Shown here piece by piece: positions 48,113 to 60,301 of a DNA stretch of 64,000 nucleotides; positions within the stretch are counted from its first letter, which is position 1; every line of letters begins with the position of its first letter. Origin of the DNA: Marasmius tenuissimus. Its lineage: Eukaryota > Basidiomycota > Agaricomycetes > Agaricales > Marasmiaceae. Position numbers and translations under genes: made by a program. The DNA is taken from the NCBI GenBank assembly GCA_029532415.1, contig JAQOTA010000054.1, positions 1,426,001-1,490,000 of the forward strand, read 5' to 3'. Under the pieces are notes generated by a model, which did no database searches, had not been told where the DNA came from, and saw nothing but the letters and a program-made list of their open reading frames with translations.

Positions 48113-50009
48113 ATGAGCGACGGGTTTAGGAATTTAACTGATTCCCAACTAAAGCAGGCGATTGGTCAACTTCAACATGCCGCAACTTCGTACATATCAC
48201 CGGTTCCTCAGCAAGCCAATTCATTGAGTTTGTCTTTCCCCCATCGACTCGCTTTTGTTTCCTCATCCGAAAATAGCTTACCAGAAAAATCTACAAGCTT
48301 GGTCGAGTACACCAACTCCTCCTCCTCGAAACCCAAGTACAGGAACACGCTCGTCGCGAGCGAGGAATACTCGCTCCAGCAACCTCGCAAGTAGTACCCC
48401 CACTCCTGCTGCGGTCCCAGTTCTACCTTTGGCAACCCCTGCGAACTATCGCCCACCACAGACGACGTCAACCCCGGTGCCAGCTCCACCCAAACCAACG
48501 GTACAACCAGTTCCCCAGGCTCTCCAAAGTACCTATGCATCGCGTCTACGGACAGGTGCTACGCTCCTTATGCAGCCCATACTATCGTCGGCGCCGGTAG
48601 CGTCATCATCCTCGGCGTACCCCAACCCAATAACCTCTGGCACACGGTCTTCTCGCCGTACTGGCACAGTGGTGAACTACGCAGATCCCGGATCGGGTGA
48701 CGAATTTCCTGATGCTGGGGCCATAGATTCGGACGACTCGGACTTTACGGCTAGCGGTGGTACAAGGACGATGCTTCGACAAGGCAAAGGCGGGCGTCAG
48801 ACGAGTGTCACCTCATTCGGCGCTCAGCCAACCGGCGGTGCAACTCAGGCGGGACTTTCAGCTGAAGTGCTGGACCAGAGCTATTTGGGAATGGTGCCCC
48901 CTGACAAATTCATAAAGCCGCGATACATGCCGCCCACACCCCACGAATACCCGTAAGTTGGGTCTATAACTGCCGTTTCTCATCCAATTTGCCTTACGAT
49001 CTTCTACAAAGAGGCTAACATTTCACGCAGCTCGGAGGAAATCGTTGTTCGACAATCCCTTCGTCCTACAGGGTTGGTTCCCGTCAGGATCGAGTTCGAT
49101 ACCGAGACACACCGAATACGGGACTGCTTCGTATGGAATCTCTACGACGACACGATCAAGCCCGAGTTATTTGCGACCATATTCTGCAACGACCTCGATT
49201 TACCTCACAAGCCATGGGTAGAGACCGTTTCCAACCAGATCAAAGCCCAACTAGAAGATTGCGAGGGAGTCGCGACGATGGAGTTAGGGATGGATGGGGC
49301 AGTGGATTTAGACGCGCAAGCGGAGGGCCTATCCGTACTGGATGACAATACAATGCAAGTCGATGAGAATGATGCGAATGTGATCCCAGAGTGTCGAGTA
49401 ATTTTGAGCGTGAGTGTTCTCTACTGCCTCCGAGACCGAATGACTTGCTTATAGTCATCGTTACATTTCAAGATTGACGTGCAAATAGCCAATTACCATC
49501 TTCTCGACCATATCGAGTGGGATTTACTTTCCCCGCTTACGCCCGAGGCGTTCGCGACCACGCTTTGCAAAGAACTCGGGCTTTCTGGGGAAGCCATTCC
49601 CTTGGTAGCCCACGCCGTCCACGAAGAGCTTATAAAGCACAAAAAAGATGCCGTTGAGTGGGGCGTGATAGGTGGACCTACAGAACGTGAGTTGCGGAAC
49701 ACTCCGGCCAACACTGAAAACGTCAAACGCGACAAGTCTGGGGCTGGCCTTATGAAGGACAAAACAGGACTTGGACTGGCTTGGGGACGAGCACCGAAAG
49801 ATGGGCGAGGGCCAAAGCCTCTGCGAAGCGTATGGAGGGACTGGGCGGAGGCGGAGGAGTATAGGACACGGTTCGAAGAGCTGACCCAAGAGGAGGTGGA
49901 ACGGAGAGAGCTGGAGAGGGAACGTGCCGCGAGGAGACTGAGAAGGGAGACGAGCAAGTTCCAGAGTAATCTGCTTGGCCTGGGAGGCGGGCGGAGTAGA
50001 AGACGATGA
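48113..50009 (+). CDS. SFH1: SNF5-domain chromatin-remodelling subunit (Sfh1/SMARCB1 type)
   Basis: Four exons (48113-48227, 48277-48952, 49031-49409, 49473-50009) give 568 residues. The first intron (49 nt, GTTTGT...AATAG) is needed to join MSDGFRNLTDSQLKQAIGQL to the conserved YQKNLQAWSSTPTPPP. A Ser/Pro/Thr-rich region follows, then the SNF5 domain: first repeat LVPVRIEFDTETHRIRDCFV with WNLYDDTIKPELFATIFCND, second repeat VQIANYHLLDHIEWDLLSPL with PEAFATTLCKELGL. The C-terminus (VWRDWAEAEEYRTRFEELTQ) is charged and helical. Known role: core subunit of the SWI/SNF or RSC nucleosome remodellers, contacting the nucleosome acidic patch. The short N-terminus and C-terminal layout favour RSC-type Sfh1 over Snf5. 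Confidence 0.93.
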
Positions 50010-50419
50010 GTAAGGAGTGGTGCTGTATTTTTAGTGTACGTCCAGAGCTAAGTCGGCTTTCATTCACTGCGCCCTGAACCTCTGAGTAGGTTCAAGCGTC
50101 GAACAGTCTCCTGCGCTGATATTATAAAGTAAGCAGGGAATGCTGCCCCCATAAAAGGTCGTACTTCTCGGACTGGGAACACTGGTATAAATAAACCCAC
50201 CACGGCCCCCGTCCTGAGTACCAAGTGCCTGCCGCTCCTTGGTTGACAGAATCAACGATCATTGTTCATTGCAGAACCATCCTCTCGTTCCAAATTTACG
50301 CAGAAAGAGTTAGGATTCGAGGCTGGTGACCTACCGTTCTGTTGTCTCGTGAGATAGGTTCATATTTAAGAGCTCGGTCTGACCCGAAAAGGTCGTCCTC
50401 CACCTCGGCGTTTCCCACC
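50010..50419. other. Intergenic region SFH1 / first rhodopsin-like gene
   Basis: 410 bases. A GGTATAAATAAAC box at 50182-50194 could be a TATA element for the next gene. Nothing else is seen. Confidence 0.45.
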
Positions 50420-51721
50420 ATGACTTTTGGACCACCATTCGCGCATAATACCCTGACCACGCCGTTCGACACACTCTCGGGTCAAGGTTTGCCAACAAGT
50501 CGACGATAGACTTACCAACGCACTCACCTCCGTTCGTGTAGTGGTTGTAACCGCGTCCCACTGCTTCGCGATTCTCTTAACTGCATACAGGATATTTCAT
50601 CGCGCTAGAATCGGCCGGTATGCTTGGGACGATATATGGGTCACTATCGCTCTCGTGCTCGACGTTGTGCTTTTGGTCACCAGTTGGTTGATGGTGTGGC
50701 TGAGTGTGTTCTGTTCTATTTTCTCAGTATCCTCCAGGGAGAAACTCACGTACTATGTCCGCAGACCAAACCCAGCGCGAAAAGGGGTCTATCAGCCTCT
50801 CAGATTATTACCTTGGCCTCAAAATACTCTGGTGGTTTGTAGCAAGTTCATTCAATGCATCAGTCTGGTAATGTGCTCCCCACCGCTCCTGCAAACCGAC
50901 TTAACGGGATTTTAGGTGCTGTAGGATCAGCCTTGCTGTGTCCATAGCGCGGTTCCTCCCCCCTGGAAAGACACGGAAGACTTGTATCATTCTTGCTGTC
51001 TCGTTCTTCATACAGTGTTGCGTTTTCATCACGTTGAAGGCCGCAATGTGCAGGGCCGACTTTTCTCAGCCAATTCCGTTGACCTGCATCGCGGGGCCAC
51101 ACGTCATTGGCACAGTGGGCATCATAAGTACGTCTCCATTCCCACCTGGTGCTTGAGCAAGTGAATGTCCGCTGGAAGCGTTGGCTTACTTTTGACTTGG
51201 TAGTGGACATTGTGGCGAGCGTTGTCCTTGTTCTACTCCCAGCGCACGTCCTCTGGCACATGGACCTTTCCGGAGTCAAGCGCAAACTCGTCATGTCGCT
51301 TTTTGCTGCGACCCTTCTCACACTCGTTCCATGTTTGGTAAACACTGTGTACGCCTTCAAGTTTGATTCATTCGGGATGGCGTATAGTTCCGAGCTCGAG
51401 GTGGGTGATTGCAGTCCCCTCTGGGACCAGCGGACCTCGGACTGATTTTACGATCCTTCGTACATCTAGGCCGCCATAACACTTGCTGTCTGCAATCTGC
51501 TCGTCGTGGTGACCAGCTTTTACCGGTACTTCACTCGCGAGCGCGACGTCGGAATATACCTTCCGCCTTCCAGTTCCGATTCTGGAAACCAGGAAAATTC
51601 ACAAATTCCACCTACCGTTACTATCGACACGCGTCTATCGTTCACAGATCTTTATTCTTTGAACTCTGCTGGTGTTCAACTAAGTTCGTTGGCGTCCGAG
51701 CACAAAAACATTGGCCCGTAG
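50420..51721 (+). CDS. Fungal rhodopsin-like (Pth11-related) seven-helix membrane protein (RHO-1)
   Basis: About six exons from ATG 50420 to TAG 51719-51721. The order is: short N-terminus MTFGPPFAHNTLTTPFDTL, helix VVVTASHCFAILLTAYRIF with the RIGRYAWDDIW motif, ALVLDVVLLVTSWLMVWLS, YYLGLKILWWFVASSFNASV, RISLAVSIARFLPPGKTRKT, CIILAVSFFIQCCVFITLKA, a C-rich loop, VVDIVASVVLVLLPAHVLWH, LVMSLFAATLLTLVPCLVNT and AAITLAVCNLLVVVTSFYRY. The [WY]-D-D motif after helix 2 and helix spacing match the fungal rhodopsin-domain family of integral membrane proteins; functions in mushrooms are unknown, although the related Pth11 of a pathogenic ascomycete is a surface sensor. It is the only plus-strand member of the array and more diverged than the others. 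Confidence 0.78.
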
Positions 51722-51995
51722 TCTTTGACATTAACAGTAATACAGTCTACACACTTAAATGTACATTTGCCATGAAATACACGTCGCGCGATGTGATGCC
51801 GAGGAGCCAAGTATCAGCAAAGCTGCCCGTCCAGGTGGGCTTTTGGTGGTTATTGGGCGGACGAACCCCCAACTGTTTGTTTCCCGTCGGAGGATGTAGT
51901 CGCTATCTCAAGACGGCGGCGCCGAACAGGCAATCACCGTAACTTCTGTTTCCCAAGAAATGTTTCCGTTCTCGGGGTAGAGTCTAGCGTTCAAC

Positions 51996-53478
51996 CTATC
52001 CCATGGGAATCAAGCATGCGAATGAGAAAATGACGGCGGCTGGAGAAGAGTCGGGGGATAGACCTACGACTCGATCAAGTCCCGGGGGCAAGATGTGACT
52101 GCCTCCGACGCTGGGTTCTGACCGGCTGCTGCTGGGGATTCGCTTATAGGCTGCAGGGGAAGATACTAGACTTGTTATTACACACCTGTCTGTCGTCCGC
52201 GCAGTGTGACGAGGTGTTGAGTGGGTTTCGGTCCCTTGGGTTGAAGGCCCGCCCCCAAACACGGAGGATGTGATACCGCCGCAGGTCGAGTCAGCTTCAG
52301 GATGGGTGACATCAGTGAGTGTAGTAAGTGTAACGGCATTGTCAGAGGGACCAATCCCTGTTCTTGCAGGCTGCCCGGTCGTCGAGGCCGATGCGGAGGT
52401 GGTGATATCCCCATTGCCGTTCCGATGCGAAAGTTTTATATAGATCCTCGGAATCACGACGTGGATGTTGCAGACAATGAGGGCCACTGCCGCCTTTGTA
52501 TATCACGGGGAGTATGAGGATATGTTTCTGATGAGATCGATTGATCCACGAGATGGCACTCACCTCATAGTGTGTTGTAAAGAAATTCAACCGGGCATCT
52601 ACACGTAGAACGATGGCATTGTGAAACAAGGCAGCTACGAGTGTGCCTATGCTTCCAGTGAAGACAAAGATGAGCAAGTTGCGTTTGGCGCGAGGGAGGT
52701 CCATGTTACGCAGGGCATAGATAGGCATCACAATGAGAAGGAAGCTGAGGGCAATATCAACTACCAACAAGAAGTTTAGGCTGGGGTCAAGGAGGTTGGA
52801 CAACTACCCACTGATAGACTGGAAAACGCCGATGATCTTTCCTGCAGGCCGGTTGCAAATGAGGGGATAGTCCCGGACCCTTGGTGCCGCTGAATATTTG
52901 CACATACTGGCTTTTACAGTAACGAGAACCACAGCTGAGACGAATGTTCCGACTATGAGAGCAGCATATGTGCTCCTGAGCTTGCTTGGGGCGAGTATCC
53001 GACGAATCGAAAGCCAGAGACTTATTCGAGTGAAACTGAATGCTCGTGTTAGCCGTGCCTCTGACCTAGGAGGTGGTAACAGATACTGACGAGACCAAGA
53101 ATGTGAAACTGATGGACACGAACCAGAATAAACCACTCTGGACGTTGTTGAAGGAAGGCGATCCAAAGGGGTATTTGTTATCTGCACGGATAAGTTCATC
53201 TTCGACGTCCTCTAAAAAGCTGATCGGACTCCCTACCCATGACCACTATAAGCCAGAGACAGAGAAGCTCTAGCGCGCCCAACAGGAAACCCATCAATGC
53301 GAAACCGTCATCCCATGAGAAACGTTGAATTCGGGCCCTATGAACGAGTCTGTATGTCGTAAAAACGAGCGCAATGACATGAAGGACTGTTGCGCCGGCT
53401 GGATAAATTCCTCAGTCGCCCGATATCTACGAACACTTGCAACAACGCACCTCTGAGGCCATCAGTGGACGGTGCCAT
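51996..53478 (-). CDS. Fungal rhodopsin-like seven-helix membrane protein (RHO-2)
   Basis: Read from 53478 down: MAPSTDGLR, then GATVLHVIALVFTTYRLVHR, ARIQRFSWDDGFALMGFLLG, ALELLCLWLIVVM, the exon YPFGSPSFNNVQSGLFW with VSISFTFLVSS, FTRISLWLSIRRILAPSKLR, YAALIVGTFVSAVVLVTVKA, a loop with paired Cys (SMCKYS and LICNRPAG), VDIALSFLLIVMPIYALRNM, NLLIFVFTGSIGTLVAALFH and AALIVCNIHVVIPRIYI, then a Ser/Thr-rich cytosolic tail. All splice borders are GT-AG and the gene looks intact. It shares the WDD motif after helix 2 with the rest of the array. Its nearest relative is RHO-4, including the upstream flank, so they are tandem-duplication sisters. It is convergent with RHO-1. Confidence 0.82.
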
Positions 53479-53639
53479 TGGGTCGGCCGTCCCTTCGAAG
53501 GTCAAGCGTCGAAGCCAATTCCTCAAATGATCCTTCTAGCTCCCACCGTTATGACAGCACAAGACTGGCTCCTCGACTTGGACGCAGGTGCGGGGGTAGT
53601 GTTCAAGTCGTCCACGTTTTTAACGCTTTGACATACATC

Positions 53640-54290
53640 GAATTATGGGTTCAGGGTCGACAGCTTCAATTGAAGTATGAATTCCACGCCTGTCGAGTTT
53701 CTGGATCGGGGCATTGTATATGGTTGTCCGTACTGTTTCCAGATTGTGCTGATGTCCATCGAGCATGCAACTTGTCGCCGCTTTCACAAGCTTGAGCGTT
53801 ACTCGGAGCTCGATTGTAGCGGAGCTGCTTGCGGGTTCAGTCACCAGTGCCAGATTGCCGAGAACGGCTTTTTAAAACTCAGCCGAGGCTGTTTCCGAAA
53901 CGGCATCAATCGATTTTGACCCGACCAATGACGGCGTCGCAAATCCACCATTCATCCTGAAACCATAGTGGATGATATAGTCCAGATTTTTACTCTTTGG
54001 TCGTTTATTAGGAGGCCCCATGCCAATATATACTAATGTGGCGGATGCCGGACTACATGCCAATGAATCTTTCCATTCCGATGTAAAAGTTGCCTGGTGC
54101 CACAATCCGGGTAAGGAACTGGTAATACAAAGTTGTTGCCCAGTTTCGAAAAGAGCGGGAGAAGCAGGGGAGAAGCACGTTCAAACCACTAAATCTCTGC
54201 AAGGGCTCGGGAAGACTTCAGTCGGGTCTGAATTCTTCATTGCATGCTGGGAATATGCTCTGTAATAGACGATCAGCCCTGTCCTGCTAG
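53640..54290. repeat. Upstream flank of RHO-2, duplicated before RHO-4 (57190-57900)
   Basis: The flank contains GGGTCGACAGCTTCAATT, CCACGCCTGTCGAG, CTTGTCGCCGCTTTC and GGTGCCACAATCCGGGTAAG. All of these have clear counterparts in the same order at 57190-57900. No gene is present in either copy. The homology continues towards the decayed neighbours, so the unit copied was larger than one gene. Confidence 0.75.
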
Positions 54291-54389
54291 CAACTTCAAT
54301 TATGATTATATAGAGGTAGTGGCACCCAGCTGCTCATATGCCTTCTCAACGCTGGCGCATACATGGATTTGAGCCGGCGCGTTACCCAT

Positions 54390-55690
54390 TAGCCTGCGTC
54401 CAGGCTCGTCAAGCCTGTTATTATCCAAAGCGGGGTGTCCGTGTTCTCGCACTGGGGAAGCCATAACGGGGACATTCCGTGGAGCATACGACGGAACCCT
54501 GCATATGTCGTGCGTGCCTGGCGAGGTAAGGGGGGGGAAGGTTGGTCAGTGAAGCCAAGCCGTAGATCCTCCGACAGTAAAGGGAGACATCGTAGGTCAT
54601 TAGGGAGTCGCGAGTATTGTGGGGGAAGACGTCCGTGAGAGTCGGTAGCCAGGGCAAGACCAGCCGTGGAAGGAACTCTAGTCCGTGTATGTATCATTGT
54701 CTGCAAGGGGCTCATTTGCCTCCGTTTCGTAAGTCTGATGTACTGGCTTAGACTGACTTCCCTCACAACGGAGTCCAGGTTTGAACTGATGAGGAACTAC
54801 AATGTGGATATTGCAAGCTAAAAGGGCTATTCAAGCTGCCTAGATATCAAACAAAAGGGCGAAAGGATCGTGACAAACTTGATTTCGAGAAGATCGAAAG
54901 TCATCCCTCACAACGTATAGGACGATGAAAATCAAAGGAGGTCCCTGCGCGAAATACATAGCTTGAATGCGAGGGCAGTTGCTAGCGTAGTGTTGAAGCT
55001 TTCAGCAGAAAATCCCATGAGCAAGTGGCGGTTCGAGGAGGGCGACTCCATGAGGCTGAGAAGAGCAAGAACGGGTGCCGCGACAAGAGTCTGCTCAGCA
55101 TGATATCCGGTTTCCACTACACCGACGGACGTGTCAGGACCCGGATTCACCGTGGACGTTGGAGGGTCACGCGCTGAGACACGAAATCACGATTGTCAAT
55201 ATCCTTGTAGGTGTAGGATATATGAAAAGGGAGCTATGCATTCTCGGATCTGGCGAATACGGACGCGAGGCCAGCGAGACGGAGACGAGGATCACAGTCG
55301 ACGGCGAGTTCCAATAATAAGCGGAATATCAATAGATGCTTTCTGCGTTTACTTGGGACAAGGATGTCACGAGTCGAAAACCCGAGGCAAAGCTGTATAA
55401 GAGATGATATAATTCAGTCCAAGGCGTTCAAACAAAGCGACGATCAATTATCCTGACCAGACCATGTTTAATGTGATGCTCCCAACCAAAATAAGCTTGA
55501 CTGAACTTTATTATACTGGCGATCCGGCCAGCAATACACACTTAGCATCCCATGAAAGCCGTCGAATATGAGCCCTGAGAGCCAACCGGTAAGTTGTGGC
55601 AACGAGGAGGGGTTACGTGCAGAATCGTTGCGGCCAGTAGTTTGAGTAGTCTCTTGGTCAGTTCTGACATACGAGAACACCAAGTATGAA
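54390..55690 (-). pseudogene. Decayed rhodopsin-like membrane-protein gene (RHO-3)
   Basis: Reading down from 55690, pieces of the family are recognisable in order but broken by frameshifts and stops. They are ATILHVT with TTYRLA and HIRRLSWDAK (helices 1-2; the first stretch is in two frames), ILVPSKRRKHLL (before helix 4), then the later helices in VAAPVLALLSLMESPSSNRH, LLMGFSAESFNTTLATALAF, and finally ALLACNIHIVV and a polar tail. The WDD motif has become WDAK and the central exons are missing or unreadable. It stands in the same place relative to RHO-2 as the decayed RHO-5 does to RHO-4. Confidence 0.8.
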
Positions 55691-55769
55691 CGTCCCCATT
55701 CGCTGGCTCCCTTTCAGTCTCCGTATCACAACTCGACGGTGGCTGGGTAAGAGATCGGGCCTTGAGTTG

Positions 55770-57052
55770 TCATAAAGTGGTCCGAACATGACCAGGGGTC
55801 GAAACGATTTCGGTTCCTTCAATCGATGGTGTACCCCCAAAAACAGAGGATGTAACATCGCAGGTTGAGTCAATGATGGGATGGGTGACGTCGGTGAGCA
55901 TAAGGGTAGTAGTGTCATTGGAGGGCCCAGTTCCTGTTGTTCTGGGTCTTCCTGTCGTTGAGGTCGACGCGGCGGTGGAAACATAGTCGTTGTCGTTTCG
56001 ACGGGTGAATATTACATATATCCTCGGGATCACGACATGAATATTGCAGACAATGAGGGCTATTGCCGCCTTCGTATATTGCGGGGGTAGGAAAAGATGA
56101 GTGTTTTAATGGAATGCGCTGGTCCATCGAACACTCACTTGATAATGTGTCGTGAAGAAGTTCATTCGAAAGTTTCGACGTAAAACGTAGACGTTGTGAA
56201 CCAAAGCAGCTATGAGTGTACCTATGCTTCCGGTGAAGACCATTATCAATAGGTTGCGTTTAGCGCGAGGGAGGTCCATGCTACGCAAGGCGTGGATAGG
56301 CATCGCGATGAGAAGGAGGCTGAGTGCGATGTCAACTGTGACAAACAAGATCTTCAGCGAGGAATCTGGGAGGTCGGACGGATACCCACTGATAGACTGG
56401 AAAACGACGACAAACTTTCGTGCAGACGCGGCACAAATGATGGGGTAGTCCCGTGTCCTCGTTTCTGTGGAGTACGCACACATACTGGCCTTGATGGCAG
56501 CGAGAGCTACTGCCGAGACGAATGTTACGATCGCGAGTGCAACATAGGTGTTTCTGAGCTTCCTCGGGGCGAGTATCCGACGGATCGAAAGCCAGAGACT
56601 TATCCGAGTAAAACTAGACATTCATGTTAGCTCTGCCTCTGACCTAGTGGATGAAGGATACTGACGAGACTAAGAACGTAAAGCTGATGGTCACTGTCCA
56701 AAATAAACCACTTTGGACGTTGTTGAACGTAGGCGATCCGAAGGGATATTTGTTTCCTACGCAAATGATGTTATGTTTGACGTCCACGAACTTGATCGGA
56801 ATTCCTACCCATGACCACTACAAGCCAGAGACAGAGCAGCTCTAATGTACCCAACAGAAAAGCCATCAATGCAAAGCCGTCATCCCATGAGAAACGTTGA
56901 ATTCGGGCCCTGTGAACGAGTCTGTATGTTGTAGTAACGAGAGCAGTGACATGCAGGACCGTTGCACCGGCTGAATAGGTTCCTTCAGTCGCCTGATATT
57001 CACAAAACACTAGTGAAAACGCACCTCTAAGGCCATCAGTAGGTGGTGCCAT
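55770..57052 (-). CDS. Fungal rhodopsin-like seven-helix membrane protein (RHO-4)
   Basis: Read from 57052 down, with the same exon plan as RHO-2: MAPPTDGLR, GATVLHVTALVTTTYRLVHR, ARIQRFSWDDGFALMAFLLG, TLELLCLWLVVVM, YPFGSPTFNNVQSGLFWTV, FTRISLWLSIRRILAPRKLR, YVALAIVTFVSAVALAAIKA, ASMCAYSTETRTRDYPIICA, VDIALSLLLIAMPIHALRSM, NLLIMVFTGSIGTLIAALVH and ALIVCNIHVVIPRIYVIFTR. It ends in a Thr-rich tail shorter than that of RHO-2 (stop at 55770). The gene looks intact. Its protein is close to RHO-2 throughout the helices and most diverged in the tail, which suggests selection on the membrane core. Confidence 0.83.
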
Positions 57053-57189
57053 TTGTTCGACCACACCTTCGAAGGCTGAGAGCGCTCGCCGTTGAAGAAC
57101 TATCCCAAACAATGTCCCTTCCTAACTTGTATCGACCAGACAATACTGGCTCTTCGACTGGGTTGCAGAGCGGCGGTGGGGGGTAGTAT

Positions 57190-57900
57190 TCGATTCATAT
57201 ACATACGTTTTTAACGTGTTAACGTACATCGCACTGTAGGTGCAGGGTCAACTGGTTCAATTAAAGAAAGGTTTCCACGCCTGTCCTCAGATTCGGCACT
57301 ATATACATACGGTTGCCCGCTAAATTGTGTTGATTCCAATACCGAACATACACCTTGTCGCCGCTTTCGCGATCTTGACGCCTCAGACTTGATTGGGTAG
57401 ATAGACCGGGCAGAGAATGACAGGATCTGCTTGAACAAGGCTGAGGCCCTCTGCCGACAACGGCTTTCTATAACTCAGCCCAAGCTCCGGTTATTCTCCA
57501 GCTTGGCCTGCGGCACATCGTTCAACCATCAATTGCATTCGAGGCCACCAGTGACGGAGCCGTCGAGGGTAACATACATCCTAAAACCGGAGTACAATGG
57601 ATGAGATACAGGCCAGATCTTTGCTCTTTACTCACCCAACGCAGTCCCTATGCTGATACATGCGGCAGACCTACCGATGGCATCTTTCTAATGCAAGACC
57701 TGTTGCCTGGTGCCACGATCCAGGTAAGGTACTGGTAATACATAAGTTTGCTCGTTTCGAAAGAAACGGGAGAAGTCTGTTCAAACGACCAAGTTCTGGA
57801 AGGCAAAGAGTGTCAGAATCTCACGACCAGTCATCATCCCGAGGCCAAATTCTGGATTACCCGTACTGGGAGTCTGTTTTGTGATTGACGGACGGGCGGC
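57190..57900. repeat. Upstream flank of RHO-4, copy of 53640-54290
   Basis: See the first copy: the blocks GGGTCAACTGGTTCAATTAA, CTTGTCGCCGCTTTC and GGTGCCACGATCCAGGTAAG run in the same order. The following bases to about 58100 match 54300-54430, near the start of the decayed tail of RHO-3 and RHO-5 respectively. Confidence 0.75.
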
Positions 57901-58198
57901 ATCCAAATAGCTCTATCCCCATCGCGCGAAGGACTTCATTCATGGTCCTTCATTTATTGCAGCGGTCATCGATGACAACTGCTGGTATCCCTCCTCAACG
58001 CCGCCGCATACTCAGATTAGAACAGTCGCACCACCATCCTGGCTCGTCACGCCTGTTGCCACCCAGATCTGGGGTGGTTCTGTGTGTCGGCGTTAGTGGC
58101 CACAAATGGACGATTTGACTAGCTCGGGAACAGCCTTGAGTCCCTCACCCAATGATAAAGCCCCTCGACAAATCCCTACGTCGTTCGTGCGTGGTGAG

Positions 58199-58960
58199 TT
58201 AATCAGTGTCGGGCTTCCCATATGAAGGTATGGAGCCACCGAAGATAGAGGAAGATATATCCCAAGCCGGATATGAATCGTAGGCATGGTGGGTGTAGAT
58301 GTACGTAGCAGTCAAGGCAGGACCGGCCATGGAACGAGCTGATGTCAGTGCAACATCCTCTGCAGTGGATCCGTTCAACGCCGTCTTGTAGATAAGAGAG
58401 TGCTGTCCAGAGATCAGACAAAAGGGCGAAATGACTGCGGTGAAGTTGATATCGAGCGTCAATAGAAAGCTACTGCTCAACTCGTAGTGGCTATAAAAAT
58501 TGAGGGCAAGATTGCAAGTGCGCACGGCGTACTGGCTCGAAGGGGCTTCCAGAATCAGCAGGTGGCGTTTGGAGGGGATGACATCCATGCCGAGAAGAGT
58601 GCGGACGGGTACCACACGAAGGCCGCGTCTGCTCAACGTCATGTCCGCTAGTACGCCGCCGCACTCTATCCCAGGACCCAAATTCACCAGGAACATCATA
58701 GGGAGATCCAAATGATACACAAAAACACGAATTGAACACGAAGAGGAAGTTGCACAGTCTCTAGTTTGTCGAATATGAACTGAGACGACTCGGAGGATTA
58801 CAGCAAAGAGGAAAGTTCCAACGATGACTCCAAGAATGCATGCTTTTCTGAGTTTGCTTGGGACGAGAGTGTGATGAATCGAGCCAAGGGGTAATTCGTG
58901 TGAAGCTTTTCGAAAGAGTGCTGCAATTCAGTTAGAGGCGTTTGAATAGGATGACGGCTT
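58199..58960 (-). pseudogene. Decayed rhodopsin-like membrane-protein gene (RHO-5)
   Basis: Reading down from about 58960: HTLVPSKLRKACILGVIVGT with FLFAVILRVVSVHIRQTRDC (helix 4 and part of the loop) is in one frame. After a frame change there is DLPMMFLVNLGPGIECGG, VVPVRTLLGMDVIPSKRHLL and AVRTCNLALNFYSHYELSS, then a tail with WDISSSIFGG to a stop at 58199. The WDISSS(S)IFGG tail motif is shared with RHO-7. The N-terminal helices with the WDD motif are absent or unrecognisable. A 173-codon frame (58199-58720) survives but lacks the first half, so I call it a pseudogene. Confidence 0.75.
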
Positions 58961-59470
58961 TTGCTCACCAGGGCCCTCCAGACCATGATACGGAAGAAAC
59001 ACGGCCAGGTGCTTGCCTGAGCTTTGAGTAGCTCGAGCGACTCAGCCCAAAACCGCGGTAATGAGACCCGGCATCTTGGAGGATGCCTCTCAACTGGTGT
59101 TGGCAGTGGTGAGGACTTGCTGATAGCTGAGGCTCGAGGGAGTCTGAGTCGATCAAACAAAAGTCGCGTGATACAATGGCCGGCAAGCGTCGGACTGTGA
59201 AATTACGGGCCCGAGTATGACGGTACCCTCCCCGGTGCCCGACTTAGTTCAGCACTACGCGCTCTCGTTCCATTACTGTGGCAATCGTTCGATCTCATCT
59301 ACGTCTTTTATCCTTTCCGTGATCGACATGGCGAATGCGATGGACCCAAGGGTTGCGAAGACCAGGCATCGTCCAAGTGTAGTCCGCAGGCAAAGATATC
59401 CTTATACAGTGGTATTTGTGTCGCCCTCTTTAGCACCCGCGACACGCGATAATATGATTTTCGACAGACA

Positions 59471-60301
59471 ATGTCCTGTGGGGAGTGCGGCTATACGGCC
59501 AACAGGACAGCCGACTTGAAGAGGCATAAGCTAACGCACTTAAGTGATACGCAGAGAAGAGAGGCGTGAGTGTCATCTCACTCGGCCATTTCCACAAGTC
59601 ATCTCATGCAAGCGCAAACCAATTACTGTGTTTTAACGTTTAAAGGTCGCATCGTTGTAACTACTGCTCATACTCTACGCCTTATTCCCATAATCTCAAG
59701 ACTCACCGGAAGATTCAGTAAGTATAACTCTTATAGCCCCACGCCGGGCCATGATGATTCATACTCAATCGATCCTTCAATAAGTATGGGCCAGAGGGAC
59801 GAATGTTGTCAAGATTGTGAATTCAGATCGACAGACCGAGCGTCACTCAATCGACATCGTCGTCGTTTCCATTCCTCAGGGCAAAGTCATCGTACGGACT
59901 CTAGCGCTTCCTCCGTAGATTCGAGCTTTGGTTCTGCTTCACTTGGTGGTTCTACAACCCTCAATGAGCCGATACGCTCCCCAAATCCTGACGAGGTGGT
60001 TGACCTTTTGACCTTTGACGAGTTGGTGGGCCCTCTGACCTCAGATGAGTTGGTCTCAAATGAGTTGGCTTGCTCTCCGACTTCAGACGAGCTGATACTC
60101 CCATTGAGCTCAGACACGCTACACTTCCCGTCGCTCTCTGACGCAGTGATGCACCTTCTGACCCCCGACTCGTCCGAGCCCGTGATTCCCAATTCGACGT
60201 CCAACGACTTAGACGTGTCCCACCTCCCAAGGATTCGTGAAGTCTTCCCCGCTATAAACTTCGAAGGCTCGGTTCAACGCTTCTTCATTGACCGCTCATG
60301 A
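59471..60301 (+). CDS. Small three-finger C2H2 zinc-finger protein
   Basis: Three exons (59471-59565, 59646-59717, 59785-60301) give 227 residues. Three C2H2 fingers sit at the N-terminus: CGECGYTANRTADLKRHKLT-H, CNYCSYSTPYSHNLKTHRKI-H and CQDCEFRSTDRASLNRHRRR-FH. The second finger is encoded almost entirely by a 72-nt exon, and its last His codon is split by the intron. The rest is acidic and Ser-rich, with a loosely repeated TSDELV / SDELI segment that may be an activation domain. Fungal proteins of this plan are usually DNA-binding transcription factors; the target is unknown. It lies inside the rhodopsin-like array but on the other strand and is unrelated to it. The start ATG is the first in frame and gives the Cys pair six residues in. 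Confidence 0.82.

Noticed and set aside
48228..48276. Frameshift near the start of SFH1
   Set aside because: The apparent break is explained by a 49-nt GT-AG intron that brings the exons into one frame.
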